From Aurantiacibacter xanthus (GTDB lineage Bacteria > Pseudomonadota > Alphaproteobacteria > Sphingomonadales > Sphingomonadaceae): a stretch of DNA of 64,000 nt. A model generated the notes under the pieces. It made no database searches and had not been told where the DNA came from. It worked only from the letters and a program-made list of their open reading frames with translations. Position numbers and translations under genes: made by a program. The DNA lies in the NCBI RefSeq assembly GCF_003584015.1, contig NZ_QXFM01000066.1:78010-142009 (forward strand), given 5' to 3'. Of the stretch, positions 46,296-55,410 are shown one piece after another (positions within the stretch are counted from its first letter, which is position 1; the number at the start of each line of letters is the position of its first letter).

Positions 46296-47561
46296 TTAGC
46301 CTTCGGCAGGCGTCACCTTGATAATCGCCCCATCGGTCATGTCGGTCAGCAGATAAAGCGCGCCGTCCGGCCCCACGCGCACGTCGCGCCAGCGCTGGCC
46401 CAGATCCTTGAGCAGGATTTCTGGCTGGTTCAACGGCATCCCCTGCGTATCGGTGTCGTAGCGCAACAGGCCCTCGGTGAAGGTGGCCAGCAGCAGGTCG
46501 CCCTGCCAGCCGGGGAAGGTCTCGCCTGCATAGAAAGCGATGTTGCCGGGGTTGAGGCTGGGCGGGCCCCAGGCCAGCACCGGGTCGATCTTGCCCGGCA
46601 CCTTGCTCACCGCCTCGGCAGGCTCGCCATTGTAGTGAAACCCTTGGGTAACGCTCATCCAGCCATAGTCGCCGCCGCGCATGATCCGGTTCAGTTCATC
46701 GCCGCCGCGCGGGCCGAATTCGGTTTCCCACAGGTCGCCGGTGAAGGGATTGACGGTGAGCCCGAGCGGGTTGCGATGGCCGGTCGACCACACCTCGGGC
46801 CGCGCGCCCTCGCGCCCGACCCATGGATTGTCGGCGGGCGCCGAGCCATCGGCATTGAGGCGCAGGATCTTGCCGAAGTGGTTGTCCTGCGCGGCGACCA
46901 TCTCGCCATAGTTGCGGTCGCCGCTGGTCACGAACAGGTGCCCCTCGCCGTCGAACAGCAGGCGCCCGCCGAAGCTGCCGAAGGCCGGGCCTTGCCCGCA
47001 GCATCGTTCGGGCTGGGTCTGCGCGCCGTACCAGGGCGCGGCGAGGAAGATGTCCTCGACCTCGCGCAAGGCGTGCCCGCCGTCCCACACCGCACGCGCC
47101 ACGGCCAGCGCCTGCTCGTCCGCGCCCGAGGGGTTGGGCTTGGAATAGGCCAGATATATCCGGTGATTGCGCGCGAAATCGGGATCGAGCACCACGTCGT
47201 TCAGCCCGGCGATGCCGGCGGCGTATATATCGGGCAGGCCGCCGATCGGCTCGGGGTCGAGCGTGCCGTCCCCCGCCACGATGCGCAACCGCCCCGGTCG
47301 CTCGGTCACCAGCATGCCGCCGCCCGGCAGGAAGGCCATGCCCCACGGGTTGACCAGCCCGCGCGTCAGCACCTCGACATGGATCGGACCCGTGGCGCTG
47401 TTGAAGTCCCACGGCCCATCGCCCAGAGTCGTGCCCATGAAGGGCGCCGGGGCAGGCGTGGGAGCAGGCTTCGACGTCGCCGTCGGCGCATCCTGAGCGA
47501 CTGTCTGGCAAGCGCCAAAGGCCAGCGCCAACGCGCTCGCCACGGTTACGATCCGGATCAT
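46296..47561 (-). CDS. PQQ-dependent sugar (aldose) dehydrogenase, lipoprotein
   Basis: 421 residues of the soluble glucose dehydrogenase/YliI (Asd) beta-propeller family, which oxidises aldoses using PQQ in the periplasm. Recognisable are VNPWGMAFLPGGGMLVTERPGRLRI, the metal/PQQ segment FVTSGDRNYGE, STGHRNPLGLTVNP and ETEFGPRGGDELN. The N-terminus MIRIVTVASALALAFGAC gives a lipobox, so it is likely membrane-anchored. GGGAGGAAG lies before the ATG at 47561; the ATG further upstream is discounted. Confidence 0.9.
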   Translation of the reverse strand: MIRIVTVASALALAFGACQTVAQDAPTATSKPAPTPAPAPFMGTTLGDGPWDFNSATGPIHVEVLTRGLVNPWGMAFLPGGGMLVTERPGRLRIVAGDGTLDPEPIGGLPDIYAAGIAGLNDVVLDPDFARNHRIYLAYSKPNPSGADEQALAVARAVWDGGHALREVEDIFLAAPWYGAQTQPERCCGQGPAFGSFGGRLLFDGEGHLFVTSGDRNYGEMVAAQDNHFGKILRLNADGSAPADNPWVGREGARPEVWSTGHRNPLGLTVNPFTGDLWETEFGPRGGDELNRIMRGGDYGWMSVTQGFHYNGEPAEAVSKVPGKIDPVLAWGPPSLNPGNIAFYAGETFPGWQGDLLLATFTEGLLRYDTDTQGMPLNQPEILLKDLGQRWRDVRVGPDGALYLLTDMTDGAIIKVTPAEG

Positions 47562-47755
47562 TATTACAACTTCCTCCCCTCGCGGCGACCTCCACAAGGC
47601 CACCCCAAATTGACTTTATCCCGAATAGAAAGCCTCTGTTGCGCGAAGGTGCAAGACTCTTTTGCGAAGCTGGCCTTTGCAAGGCGAGCGCGAGCGTGCA
47701 AACTTGCCCCGATGCTGCACCGCAACCTTCCCCTCCCGCGCCGGGTCGCCCGATA

Positions 47756-48514
47756 ATGCGCAGCGTTCTGGTCACCGGCGGCGCGCGCCGCATCGGCGCG
47801 GCTATCGCCCGGCGTTTCGGCGCGGCGGGCTGGCACGTAGTCGTGCACTACCGCCGTTCGCGCGACGAGGCGCAGGCACTCGCCGCCAGCCTGCCGAGCG
47901 CCCGCACCCTGCAATGCGATCTCGCCGACGAACAGGCCTGCGCGAGCATGGCGCGCACGCTGGCCAGCGAACTCGACGACTGGCGAGCACTGGTCAACTG
48001 CGCGAGCCTGTTCGAGTACGACAGCCATGACGCGCTCGACCCGGATGTGTTTGCCCGCGCCATGGCGGTGAACGCGCGCGCGCAGGTGCAACTGGCGAGC
48101 GCCTTCTTCGCCCATGCGCGGGCCGACGGGGGGCGCCGGGTCATTCAGGTGACCGACCAGAAGCTCGCCAATATCAACCCCGATTTCTTCAGCTACACCA
48201 TGAGCAAGGCGGCGGTCGATGCGGCGGCGCGGATGCTGGCGCAGGCTGCCGCGCCGGGTGACCGGATCTATCGGCTCGCCCCCGGCGCGATCCTCGCCAG
48301 CCACGATCAGACCGACAGCGAGGCCGAGCGCTCGCACCGGCTCAACCTGCTCAGGCGGCGCACCGATGCCAGCGAAGTGGCCGAAGCGGCACTATTCATG
48401 GCGGAGGGCCCCCTCGCCAGCGGACAGGAGCTGTTCGTCGATTCGGGCCAGCACCTACTTTGTCAAAACCGCGATGTGATCTACCTTGCCCGCGAGGAGA
48501 GCCTTTCGGCATGA
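47756..48514 (+). CDS. SDR family oxidoreductase (pteridine reductase/FolM-like)
   Basis: 252 residues. NAD(P)-binding TGGARRIGAAIARRFGAAGW with the extra Arg-Arg typical of pteridine and dihydromonapterin reductases, NCASLFEYD, and an active-site region DFFSYTMSKAAVD (Tyr-x-x-x-Lys as YTMSK). It could reduce pterins with NADPH; the substrate is inference. Its stop overlaps the ATG of a cytochrome b gene (ATGA), giving a three-gene coupled operon ending in a molybdopterin enzyme. Confidence 0.82.
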   Translation: MRSVLVTGGARRIGAAIARRFGAAGWHVVVHYRRSRDEAQALAASLPSARTLQCDLADEQACASMARTLASELDDWRALVNCASLFEYDSHDALDPDVFARAMAVNARAQVQLASAFFAHARADGGRRVIQVTDQKLANINPDFFSYTMSKAAVDAAARMLAQAAAPGDRIYRLAPGAILASHDQTDSEAERSHRLNLLRRRTDASEVAEAALFMAEGPLASGQELFVDSGQHLLCQNRDVIYLAREESLSA

Positions 48515-49218
48515 CCAGAATAGCCAGAACCAGACTGGGCAAAACCAAGCTGCCCAAGCGGCACGCGCTGTCGACCCGCATCTGGCACTGGGTCAACGCG
48601 ATCAGCGTCGTGATCCTGTTCATGAGCGGGCTGACGATCTCCAACGCCCACCGCCGCCTCTATTGGGGGGACTGGGGCTTCGAGACCGCGCAGGCCTGGT
48701 TCGTCGCGCCCTCGTTCCCCGGCTGGGCCACCATCCCCACCCGCTACAGCCTCGCCATCGCACGCGACTATCACATCGTTTTCGCGCTGGTGTTCGGCTT
48801 TTCGCTGCTCGCCTTCATGCTCGCCGCGCTGATCAACGGCCATATGCGGCGCGACCTGTTCGCCCGGGCGCGCGAATGGTCGCCCGCGAACGTGTGGCTC
48901 GACATCAAGGCGCACCTCAGGTTCAATTTCGAGCCGGTCGAGGGCAAGTACAACATCCTCCAGAAGATCTCCTATTCCGGGGTGGTGTTCGTGCTGCTGC
49001 CGCTGATGGTGTTCACCGGCATGGCGATGAGCCCCGGTCAGGAAGCGGCCTGGCCCTGGCTCAGCGAGATCTTCGGCGGCCGGCAGAGCGCGCGCTCGAT
49101 CCACTTCATCTGCGCCTTTGCGCTGGTCGCGTTCCTGATCGTCCATGTGCTGCTGGTGCTGGTCTCGGGCCCGATCAGGCAATTGCGCGACATGATCACC
49201 GGAGGGAGGGCAAAATGA
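48511..49218 (+). CDS. Cytochrome b/b6 domain (Ni-Fe hydrogenase b-type) membrane protein
   Basis: 235 residues with about four to five membrane segments and the His residues expected for b-type haem (STRIWHWVNAISVVILFMSG, RDYHIVFALVFG, RSIHFICAFALVAFLIVHVLLVL). It probably passes electrons between the quinone pool and the molybdopterin oxidoreductase encoded immediately downstream, with which its stop overlaps (ATGA). It is not of the MsrQ (YedZ) family by look. Confidence 0.86.
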   Translation: MTRIARTRLGKTKLPKRHALSTRIWHWVNAISVVILFMSGLTISNAHRRLYWGDWGFETAQAWFVAPSFPGWATIPTRYSLAIARDYHIVFALVFGFSLLAFMLAALINGHMRRDLFARAREWSPANVWLDIKAHLRFNFEPVEGKYNILQKISYSGVVFVLLPLMVFTGMAMSPGQEAAWPWLSEIFGGRQSARSIHFICAFALVAFLIVHVLLVLVSGPIRQLRDMITGGRAK

Positions 49219-49958
49219 AGCGGCGCAACGTTCTCGTCGGCGCGCTGGCCGCCTTCGTCTCGGCCTGCAACGAGGTGAGCGAGACCTCGGTGTTCCGCAA
49301 CATCGTCGACGGCGCGCAGAGCTGGCATCGCGGACTGCACCGGGCGCTCGGCTTCGGGCGGATCACCATGGCGCCCGAGTTCTCGCCGAGCGAAATCTCG
49401 CCGTTCTTCCGCGGCAACGGCAGCCTTGACGTCAACACCGAGGCCTATCGCAAGGCCGAGGCCGAGGGCTTTGCCAACTGGCGGCTCTCCGTCACCGGGC
49501 TGGTCGACAACGAACTCAGCCTCTCGCTGGCAGACATCCGCGCCCTGCCCCAGCGCACCCAGATCACTCGCCACGACTGCGTCGAGGGCTGGAGCGCGAT
49601 CGGCCAGTGGACCGGGCCGCAGCTATCGCATGTGCTCGAAGCGGCGGGCGTGCAGGACAGCGCGCGTTTCGCCGTGTTCCGCTGCGCCGATACGCTCGGT
49701 GGTTCCGCATATTACGAGAGCGTCGATCTCGACGATGCCTATCACCCCCAGACCATCATCGCTCACGCGTTGAACGGGCAGCCGCTGCCCGTGCTCAACG
49801 GCGCGCCCTTGCGGATGCGGATCGAGCGGCAGCTCGGCTACAAGCACGCCAAGTACCTCACCGGCATCGAACTGGTCGACAGCCTCACCCCGATTGCGGG
49901 CGGCAAGGGCGGCTATTGGGAGGACCGCGCGGGCTACCAATGGTATGCCGGGATCTGA
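49215..49958 (+). CDS. Molybdopterin-dependent oxidoreductase (sulfite oxidase/MsrP-like)
   Basis: 247 residues. The N-terminus MKRRNVLVGALAAFVSAC combines a twin-arginine-like pair with a lipobox Cys, suggesting Tat export and lipid anchoring. The molybdenum-ligand Cys lies in TRHDCVEGWSAIGQWTGPQL, and the ADTLGGSAYYESVDLDDA and RIERQLGYKHAKYLTGIELVD stretches are typical of the oxidoreductase molybdopterin-binding domain. The substrate is unknown (sulfite, methionine sulfoxide or other). It is coupled to its likely cytochrome b partner. Confidence 0.88.
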   Translation: MKRRNVLVGALAAFVSACNEVSETSVFRNIVDGAQSWHRGLHRALGFGRITMAPEFSPSEISPFFRGNGSLDVNTEAYRKAEAEGFANWRLSVTGLVDNELSLSLADIRALPQRTQITRHDCVEGWSAIGQWTGPQLSHVLEAAGVQDSARFAVFRCADTLGGSAYYESVDLDDAYHPQTIIAHALNGQPLPVLNGAPLRMRIERQLGYKHAKYLTGIELVDSLTPIAGGKGGYWEDRAGYQWYAGI

Positions 49959-50071
49959 CAACCCGAGACCGGATCGGCCCTGCTCACCCCCGGTACATTC
50001 CCACCGTTTGATTGACTTGCCGACCATCGCCCCGCACACAGCCGGGCAACGGGACTGAACGAAAGGGACGC

Positions 50072-51403
50072 ATGCCCATGTGGCTGCTCGATAAAATGCT
50101 TACGAAACTGATCCGGGCGGGCAAGCTCGTGATCACCGACTACGACGGCAAGGCTTACGAATATGGTCCCGGTGGCCCCGTGCCCGATGGACAGGGCGGC
50201 ACCTATGACCAGCCGATCCGCATCCGGCTGACCGACAAGAAGGCCTCAGGCCATATCGCGCGCTATCCGCAGGTCGGCGCGGGCGAGGCGTTCATGTGGG
50301 GCTGGCTCCACGTGGAAGAGCCTTACGATATCCGCGACATGATCCTCTATGTGACGGGTCAGGCCAAGGTCCACGGCGACCGCGCGTTGCAGCCGCAAGG
50401 CCCGATGAAGCGCCTGATTCAGAAGACCGCGGCCAAGGTCGATTCGATCAACCTCAAGAGCAAGGCGCGCAAGAACGCCGAGCACACCTACAACCTCACC
50501 CGCCGCCTCTACGAGCTGTTCCTCGACGAGGACCGGCAGTATACGATGGGCTATCACCGCCGTACCGACGTCAGTCTCGAAAAGGCGCAGCTCGACAAGA
50601 AGGCGCTGATCGCGGGCAAGATGTATATGCAGAAGGCGCGCGAGATGGATCGCCCGATGCGCGTGCTCGACATTGGCTGTGGCTGGGGCGGTCTCGCGCT
50701 GTACCTCAACAAGCATTATGGCTGCGAGGTGCTCGGCGTGGCGCTTGCGCCCGACCAGATCGCCTTCTGCAAGGAGCGCGCGAAGGCCGCAGGCGTCGAG
50801 GACAAGGTCAAGTTCAAGCTGATGGACTACCGCGATGTCGAGGGCACGTTCGACCGCATTTCCTCGGTCGGCCTGCTCGAACATGTCGGCACCCCGCACT
50901 ATCCGCAGTTCATGGAGCACACCCACCGGCTGCTGGCCGACGACGGCGTGATGTTCTCGCACTGCTGCGGCCGCGCTGGCCCTCCCGGCTTCACCGACGC
51001 CTGGACCCGCAAGTACATCTTCCCGGGCGGCTATATCCCCGCGCTCAGCGAACTGGTGAGCGAGAGCGAGAAGGCCGGCTGGCAGGTAATGGACGTGGAA
51101 GCGATGCGCTTCCACTACTCGCACACGCTGGAGGAATGGTACAACCGCACCGTCCTCCACCGCGAGGAGATCACCGACATGTATGACGAGCAGTTCTACA
51201 AGATGTGGCTGTTCTATCTCGCGGGTGCGGAGCAGAGCTTCCGTCATGGCACGCTGGTCAACTGGCAGCTGCAATATGTGAAGGATCGCAATGCCGTGCC
51301 GATGATCCGCGACTACATGGAGGAAGAGGCCGAACGCCTGCGCAACTCGGAAGAGCCGCCGGTGTGGCACCTCGATCCGGCGCTGAAGCAGGCGGCGGAG
51401 TAA
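50072..51403 (+). CDS. cfa: Cyclopropane-fatty-acyl-phospholipid synthase
   Basis: 443 residues. The N-terminal domain (ARYPQVGAGEAFMWGWLHVEEPYDIRDMI) precedes an SAM-dependent methyltransferase domain with VLDIGCGWGGLALYLNKHYG, SSVGLLEHVGTPHYPQF, FPGGYIPALSE and the C-terminal FHYSHTLEEWYNR. It adds a methylene bridge to unsaturated phospholipid acyl chains. Start MPMWLLDKML with AAAGGGA upstream; the open frame to 50012 is not family-like. Confidence 0.94.
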   Translation: MPMWLLDKMLTKLIRAGKLVITDYDGKAYEYGPGGPVPDGQGGTYDQPIRIRLTDKKASGHIARYPQVGAGEAFMWGWLHVEEPYDIRDMILYVTGQAKVHGDRALQPQGPMKRLIQKTAAKVDSINLKSKARKNAEHTYNLTRRLYELFLDEDRQYTMGYHRRTDVSLEKAQLDKKALIAGKMYMQKAREMDRPMRVLDIGCGWGGLALYLNKHYGCEVLGVALAPDQIAFCKERAKAAGVEDKVKFKLMDYRDVEGTFDRISSVGLLEHVGTPHYPQFMEHTHRLLADDGVMFSHCCGRAGPPGFTDAWTRKYIFPGGYIPALSELVSESEKAGWQVMDVEAMRFHYSHTLEEWYNRTVLHREEITDMYDEQFYKMWLFYLAGAEQSFRHGTLVNWQLQYVKDRNAVPMIRDYMEEEAERLRNSEEPPVWHLDPALKQAAE

Positions 51404-51415
51404 GCCGCCACAAAG

Positions 51416-51507
51416 CCCTCCCCCGTGGGGGAGGGTTGGGAGGGGGCTCGGCGCCACATCGGGCGCGGTTCCCCCACCCCCGGCCCCTCCCCATTTGGGG
51501 AGTGGAG
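51416..51507. repeat. CTCCCC-family palindromic repeat cluster
   Basis: CCCTCCCCCGTGGGGGAGGG near 51416-51435 and CCCCTCCCCATTTGGGGAG near 51484-51503 bracket about 50 bases between cfa and the MATE gene. It is the same family as at 7073-7188, 21167-21285 and 56461-56541; here it is intergenic. Confidence 0.75.
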
Positions 51508-51532
51508 TTGTTTTTAGCTTGAAATACCGGCT

Positions 51533-52891
51533 ATGGGCGCCCCCATGAGTTCTGCCCCGCCGCTCACCCGCCCAAACCTGACGCGAAAGGCAATCTTCAC
51601 GCAGGCCTGGCCGATCATGATTGGCCAGGCCTCGGTTCCGCTCGTGGGTATTGTCGACACCGCCGTGATCGGACGCACCGGCGATGCCGCCGCTCTGGCT
51701 GGTGTAGCACTGGGGGCGACGCTGATCGGCCTCGTGTTCTGGAGCTTCGGCTTCCTGCGCATGGGGATGACCGGGCTGACCTCGCAGGCACAGGGCGCGG
51801 GCCAGCGCCACGAGGTCGAGGCGCTGCTGCTGCGCGGGATCGCCATCGGGCTCGCGCTGGGCGTCGCCATTTTCGCGCTGCAAGTGCCGCTGAGCCGCGG
51901 CGCACTGGCGCTGATGTCGGGCGGCGAGACCGTGAGCGCCGAAGCCGCCGCCTACATGCATGGCCGCTTCATGGGCGCGCCCGCCGCACTCACGGTCTAT
52001 GCCATCACCGGCTGGCTGTTCGGCCTCGGCCGCACGCGCGATGCGCTGGCGCTGCAACTGGTCATGAACGCTGCCAACACGGCGTTCGACCTGTGGTTCG
52101 TGATCGGGCTTGGCTGGGGCGCTTTCGGCGTGGGCGTGGGCACGGCGCTGGCCGAGCTGGTCGCGGTGATCACCGGCCTTGTGCTGGTGGGCCGCGATGG
52201 TGCGGGCACGGTGATCGGCTTCGTCCGCCGGGCGACGCGCGCGCAGGTGCTCGATCCGGCCCGCCTCAAGCTGCTGTTCGCGGTCAACCGCGACATCATG
52301 ATCCGCACCGTTGCGCTGTTGCTGCTGTTCGTCTGGTTCGCCAATGCCGGGGCGCGGCTCGGCGCGGCGGCGCTGGCGGCCAACCATGTGCTGTTGCAGT
52401 TCATCACCGTTGCCGCCTGCGTGCTCGACGCCTTCGCCTTCACCGCCGAGGCGCGGGTCGGCCATGCCGTGGGCGGGCGCTCGCGAGCAGAGTTCACCCG
52501 TGCAATCCGGCTGTCGGGCGAGCTTTCGCTGCTCGCCGGGGCGCTGCTGTCCGCGCTGTTCCTGCTGGCGGGCGGCCCGGTAATCGACTTCCTCACGACC
52601 GACCCGCAGGTGCGCGAAATCGCCCACCGCTTCCTGCCTTTCGCCGCCATCCTGCCGTTGATCGGCATGCCGAGCTGGATGCTCGACGGGGTCTTCGTCG
52701 GGGCGACGCAGGGCCGCGCCATGCGCAATGCCGCCGTGCTCGCAACGCTTTCCTACATCGCCCTCGATCTGGCACTGCGGAGCGAGGGTCAGTTCGGCCT
52801 GTGGATCGCGTTCAGCGCCAGCTATGTGCTGCGTGCGGGGGCGCTCGGAGTGCAGCTTCCGCGCCTTGTGCGCACCATCGGCCACGGCTGA
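51533..52891 (+). CDS. MATE family efflux transporter (DinF-like)
   Basis: 452 residues with about 12 membrane segments in two homologous halves (WPIMIGQASVPLVGIVDTAVIGR at the start of the first, LLFAVNRDIMIRTVALLLLFVWFANAGARLG in the second). It resembles the DinF branch, which exports cationic drugs in exchange for H+ or Na+. Starts at 51533 or 51545 (MSSAPP) are equally plausible; neither has a good ribosome binding site. Confidence 0.9.
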   Translation: MGAPMSSAPPLTRPNLTRKAIFTQAWPIMIGQASVPLVGIVDTAVIGRTGDAAALAGVALGATLIGLVFWSFGFLRMGMTGLTSQAQGAGQRHEVEALLLRGIAIGLALGVAIFALQVPLSRGALALMSGGETVSAEAAAYMHGRFMGAPAALTVYAITGWLFGLGRTRDALALQLVMNAANTAFDLWFVIGLGWGAFGVGVGTALAELVAVITGLVLVGRDGAGTVIGFVRRATRAQVLDPARLKLLFAVNRDIMIRTVALLLLFVWFANAGARLGAAALAANHVLLQFITVAACVLDAFAFTAEARVGHAVGGRSRAEFTRAIRLSGELSLLAGALLSALFLLAGGPVIDFLTTDPQVREIAHRFLPFAAILPLIGMPSWMLDGVFVGATQGRAMRNAAVLATLSYIALDLALRSEGQFGLWIAFSASYVLRAGALGVQLPRLVRTIGHG

Positions 52892-52954
52892 CATTGCGGC
52901 GCTTGCCGCTTGCTGATAGGCGCGCGCGAAATTCAGCCTTTGGAGTCTGTCGTA

Positions 52955-54172
52955 ATGTCCGAGATCAAGCGTGTCGTTCTGGCCTATTCGGGTGGTCTCG
53001 ATACCTCGGTGATCGCCAAGTGGCTCGAGGTGGAGCGCGGGCTGGAGGTCGTCACCTTCACCGCCGACCTCGGCCAGGGTGAGGAGATCGAACCGGCGCG
53101 CGCGAAAGCCCGTGCGATGGGCATTCCCGACAAGCACATCTTCATCGAAGACCTGCGCGAAGAGTTCGTGCGCGACTTCGTGTTCCCGATGATGCGTGCC
53201 AACGCCCGCTACGAGGGCGACTATCTGCTCGGCACCTCGATCGCGCGTCCGCTGATTTCGAAGCGTCTGGTCGAGATCGCCCACGCCACCGGAGCCGACG
53301 CCGTGGCCCACGGCGCGACCGGCAAGGGCAACGATCAGGTCCGCTTCGAGCTGTCGGCCTATGCGCTTGACCCCGATATCAAGGTGATCGCTCCCTGGCG
53401 CGAGTGGGATCTCACCAGCCGCACCGCGCTGATCGCCTGGGCCGAGCAGCACCAGATCGCCGTCCCCAAGGACAAGCGCGGCGAGAGCCCGTTCTCGACC
53501 GATGCCAACCTGCTGCACACCTCGTCGGAGGGCAAGGTGCTGGAAGACCCCTGGGAAGAGACCCCCGACTACGTCTACTCGCGCACCGACCACCCCGAAG
53601 CCGCGCCCGACACCCCCGAGTACATCACCATCGACTTCGAGCAGGGCGACGGCGTTGCTTTGAACGGCGAGGCGATGAGCCCGGCCACGCTGCTGGCGGC
53701 GCTCAACGATCTGGGCCGCAAGCACGGCATCGGCCGGCTCGATCTGGTCGAGAACCGCTTCGTCGGCATGAAGAGCCGCGGCATGTATGAGACACCGGGC
53801 GGCGAGATCTACGCCCGCGCCCATCGCGGGATCGAGCAGATCACGCTCGACCGCGGCGCTGCTCACCTCAAGGATGAGCTGATGCCCAAGTATGCCGAGC
53901 TGATCTACAACGGCTTCTGGTTCAGCCCCGAGCGCGAGATGCTGCAGGCGGCCATCGACCTCAGCCAGCAGAAGGTGAGCGGCACCGTGCGCCTGAAGCT
54001 CTACAAGGGCAATGCCATGGTGGTGGGCCGCAAGTCCCCGAACTCGCTCTATTCGGAGGCCCACGTCACCTTCGAGGACGATGCCGGTGCCTACGACCAG
54101 AAGGACGCGGCAGGCTTCATCAAATTGAACGCCCTGCGCCTACGCCTGCTGGCCCAGCGCGACCATCGCTGA
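52955..54172 (+). CDS. argG: Argininosuccinate synthase
   Basis: 405-residue enzyme joining citrulline and aspartate with ATP in arginine biosynthesis. The PP-loop [11 protein letters not shown] near the start, [13 protein letters not shown], and the citrulline/aspartate region [26 protein letters not shown] are all present. The start MSEIKRVV is supported by an upstream GGAG-like site; the extension to 52910 is not family-like. No arginine genes are adjacent. Confidence 0.97.
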   Translation: MSEIKRVVLAYSGGLDTSVIAKWLEVERGLEVVTFTADLGQGEEIEPARAKARAMGIPDKHIFIEDLREEFVRDFVFPMMRANARYEGDYLLGTSIARPLISKRLVEIAHATGADAVAHGATGKGNDQVRFELSAYALDPDIKVIAPWREWDLTSRTALIAWAEQHQIAVPKDKRGESPFSTDANLLHTSSEGKVLEDPWEETPDYVYSRTDHPEAAPDTPEYITIDFEQGDGVALNGEAMSPATLLAALNDLGRKHGIGRLDLVENRFVGMKSRGMYETPGGEIYARAHRGIEQITLDRGAAHLKDELMPKYAELIYNGFWFSPEREMLQAAIDLSQQKVSGTVRLKLYKGNAMVVGRKSPNSLYSEAHVTFEDDAGAYDQKDAAGFIKLNALRLRLLAQRDHR

Positions 54173-54840
54173 TCGACCATGACGCGCGTGACGGTTTCGG
54201 CCGTTACGCCAAAGTGTTGATTTATCCACTCTTGTCCACCGCTGATCGGGCGGCGGGTGGATAAGTCGCGCCCACATGGCTTGCACCGACTCGCCGGGTG
54301 ATAGCACCTCTTGCGCACCGCTCGGCTCATCGAGACCGAGGGCGGGGCCCGCTGCTGGCTCTGTCTTCATCTGGTCAGCCCCGCGGCACGAGGCGGAGAA
54401 CCGCACGGGAGAGGAATGGCAGACAGCGCCGGCGACCGGCTGCGCGACTGATGCCCCCGCCACCCGCAAGGTCCGAAGCTTCGGCAACTGGCCGCACGGT
54501 GCAGGATGCCGATGGCTCCAGCGAGTACCCGCTCGCCGGAACCAGCCTGAAGCCCCCTGCACGTGCAAAGCACCGGTAAGCGTGGGGTCGGCAGCGATGC
54601 CGGCCCCATTTCCCGACTCAACCCTTTGATCATCAACGCCTTTCCATCCGCGAATCGCCCCGACGGTCGGACTCGGCACGATTCCCGCCGCATTGGCCTC
54701 TCTCGCACCCCAAATCCCTGTCCACAGCCGCTCGCTTCGCCGCATTTGGACCACATTCCACGACGAACCGATCCTCTGGGACGACCACTTGAGGAACCCG
54801 GGGTGGGCACCCGCGCCATAGCCCCGTAAAGGCGCCCCCC
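54173..54840. other. Gene-free region between argG and rlpA
   Basis: 668 bases without a credible gene: open frames on the minus strand run through rlpA and have low-complexity Arg/Gly composition. Near its start are two inverted DnaA-box-like 9-mers (54222-54230 and 54257-54265), which also form the arms of an imperfect hairpin. I looked for tRNA, tmRNA, RNase P, SRP RNA and cobalamin riboswitch signatures and saw none. Confidence 0.6.
54222..54265. promoter_or_regulatory. Inverted pair of DnaA-box-like sites / imperfect hairpin after argG
   Basis: TTATCCACT at 54222-54230 and GTGGATAAG at 54257-54265 (TTATCCACC on the other strand) each match the DnaA box TTATCCACA at 8 of 9. Together with inner complementarity (CCACCGC/GCGGCGGGTGG) they could instead be a hairpin terminating argG, but no T run follows. 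Confidence 0.35.
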
Positions 54841-55410
54841 ATGAACGCTCAAGATCCCAAGCGCACCTCGCGCCGGACGCTGGCTCTCATCTGCGCCCTT
54901 ACCACGCTTGGCATGGTCGGCGCAGGTCACGCCGAAACGCAGCTCGAAGCGGCCGCGCTGGTCGCTCCGCGTGCTGCCACCGGGCCTGTCTTCGCCCCCA
55001 GCGAGGAGGCCCGCTTCGTCGAGGCCTTCGCCCCCTACACCGACCCCGCCGCACCGCTTGACCAGACTGGCCCCGCCAACGCCGCCACCATCACCCCCGC
55101 CGAGCCCGAGGCCACCCCGCTCGGCAGCGGCAACGCCTCCTACTACGGTCGTCGCTTCAACGGCCGCCGCACCGCCAGCGGCGAAGCCTTCGACATGACC
55201 GCGCTCACCGCCGCGCACCGCTCGCTGCCCTTCGGCACCCGCGTGCGCGTCACCTACCCGCGTACCGGCCGCAGCGTGATCGTCCGCATCAACGACCGCG
55301 GCCCCTACTCGCATGATCGCCTGATCGACCTCTCGCGCGCCGCCGCCGAGGAGATCGGCCTCATCGCCCAGGGCCACGGCACGGTCGAACTCGCCGTTCT
55401 CGACAGCTAG
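54841..55410 (+). CDS. rlpA: Septal ring lytic transglycosylase RlpA family protein
   Basis: 189 residues with an N-terminal signal peptide (TSRRTLALICALTTLGMVGAGHA) and a C-terminal double-psi beta-barrel: GNASYYGRRFNGRRTASGEAFDMTALTAAHRSLPFGTRVRV, then IVRINDRGPYSHDRLIDLSRAAAEEIGL. This fits RlpA, which cleaves glycan strands lacking stem peptides at the septum. No SPOR domain is present, so it is a short form. Its stop TAG shares bases with the stop of the convergent terminase-like gene. Confidence 0.9.
   Translation: MNAQDPKRTSRRTLALICALTTLGMVGAGHAETQLEAAALVAPRAATGPVFAPSEEARFVEAFAPYTDPAAPLDQTGPANAATITPAEPEATPLGSGNASYYGRRFNGRRTASGEAFDMTALTAAHRSLPFGTRVRVTYPRTGRSVIVRINDRGPYSHDRLIDLSRAAAEEIGLIAQGHGTVELAVLDS

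Noticed and set aside
50246..54064. Very long open frame (1272 codons) on the minus strand across cfa, the MATE gene and argG
   Set aside because: It is antisense to three clear genes; its Arg/His/Gln/Ala-rich, low-complexity translation is typical of the GC-rich shadow frame and shows no domain.
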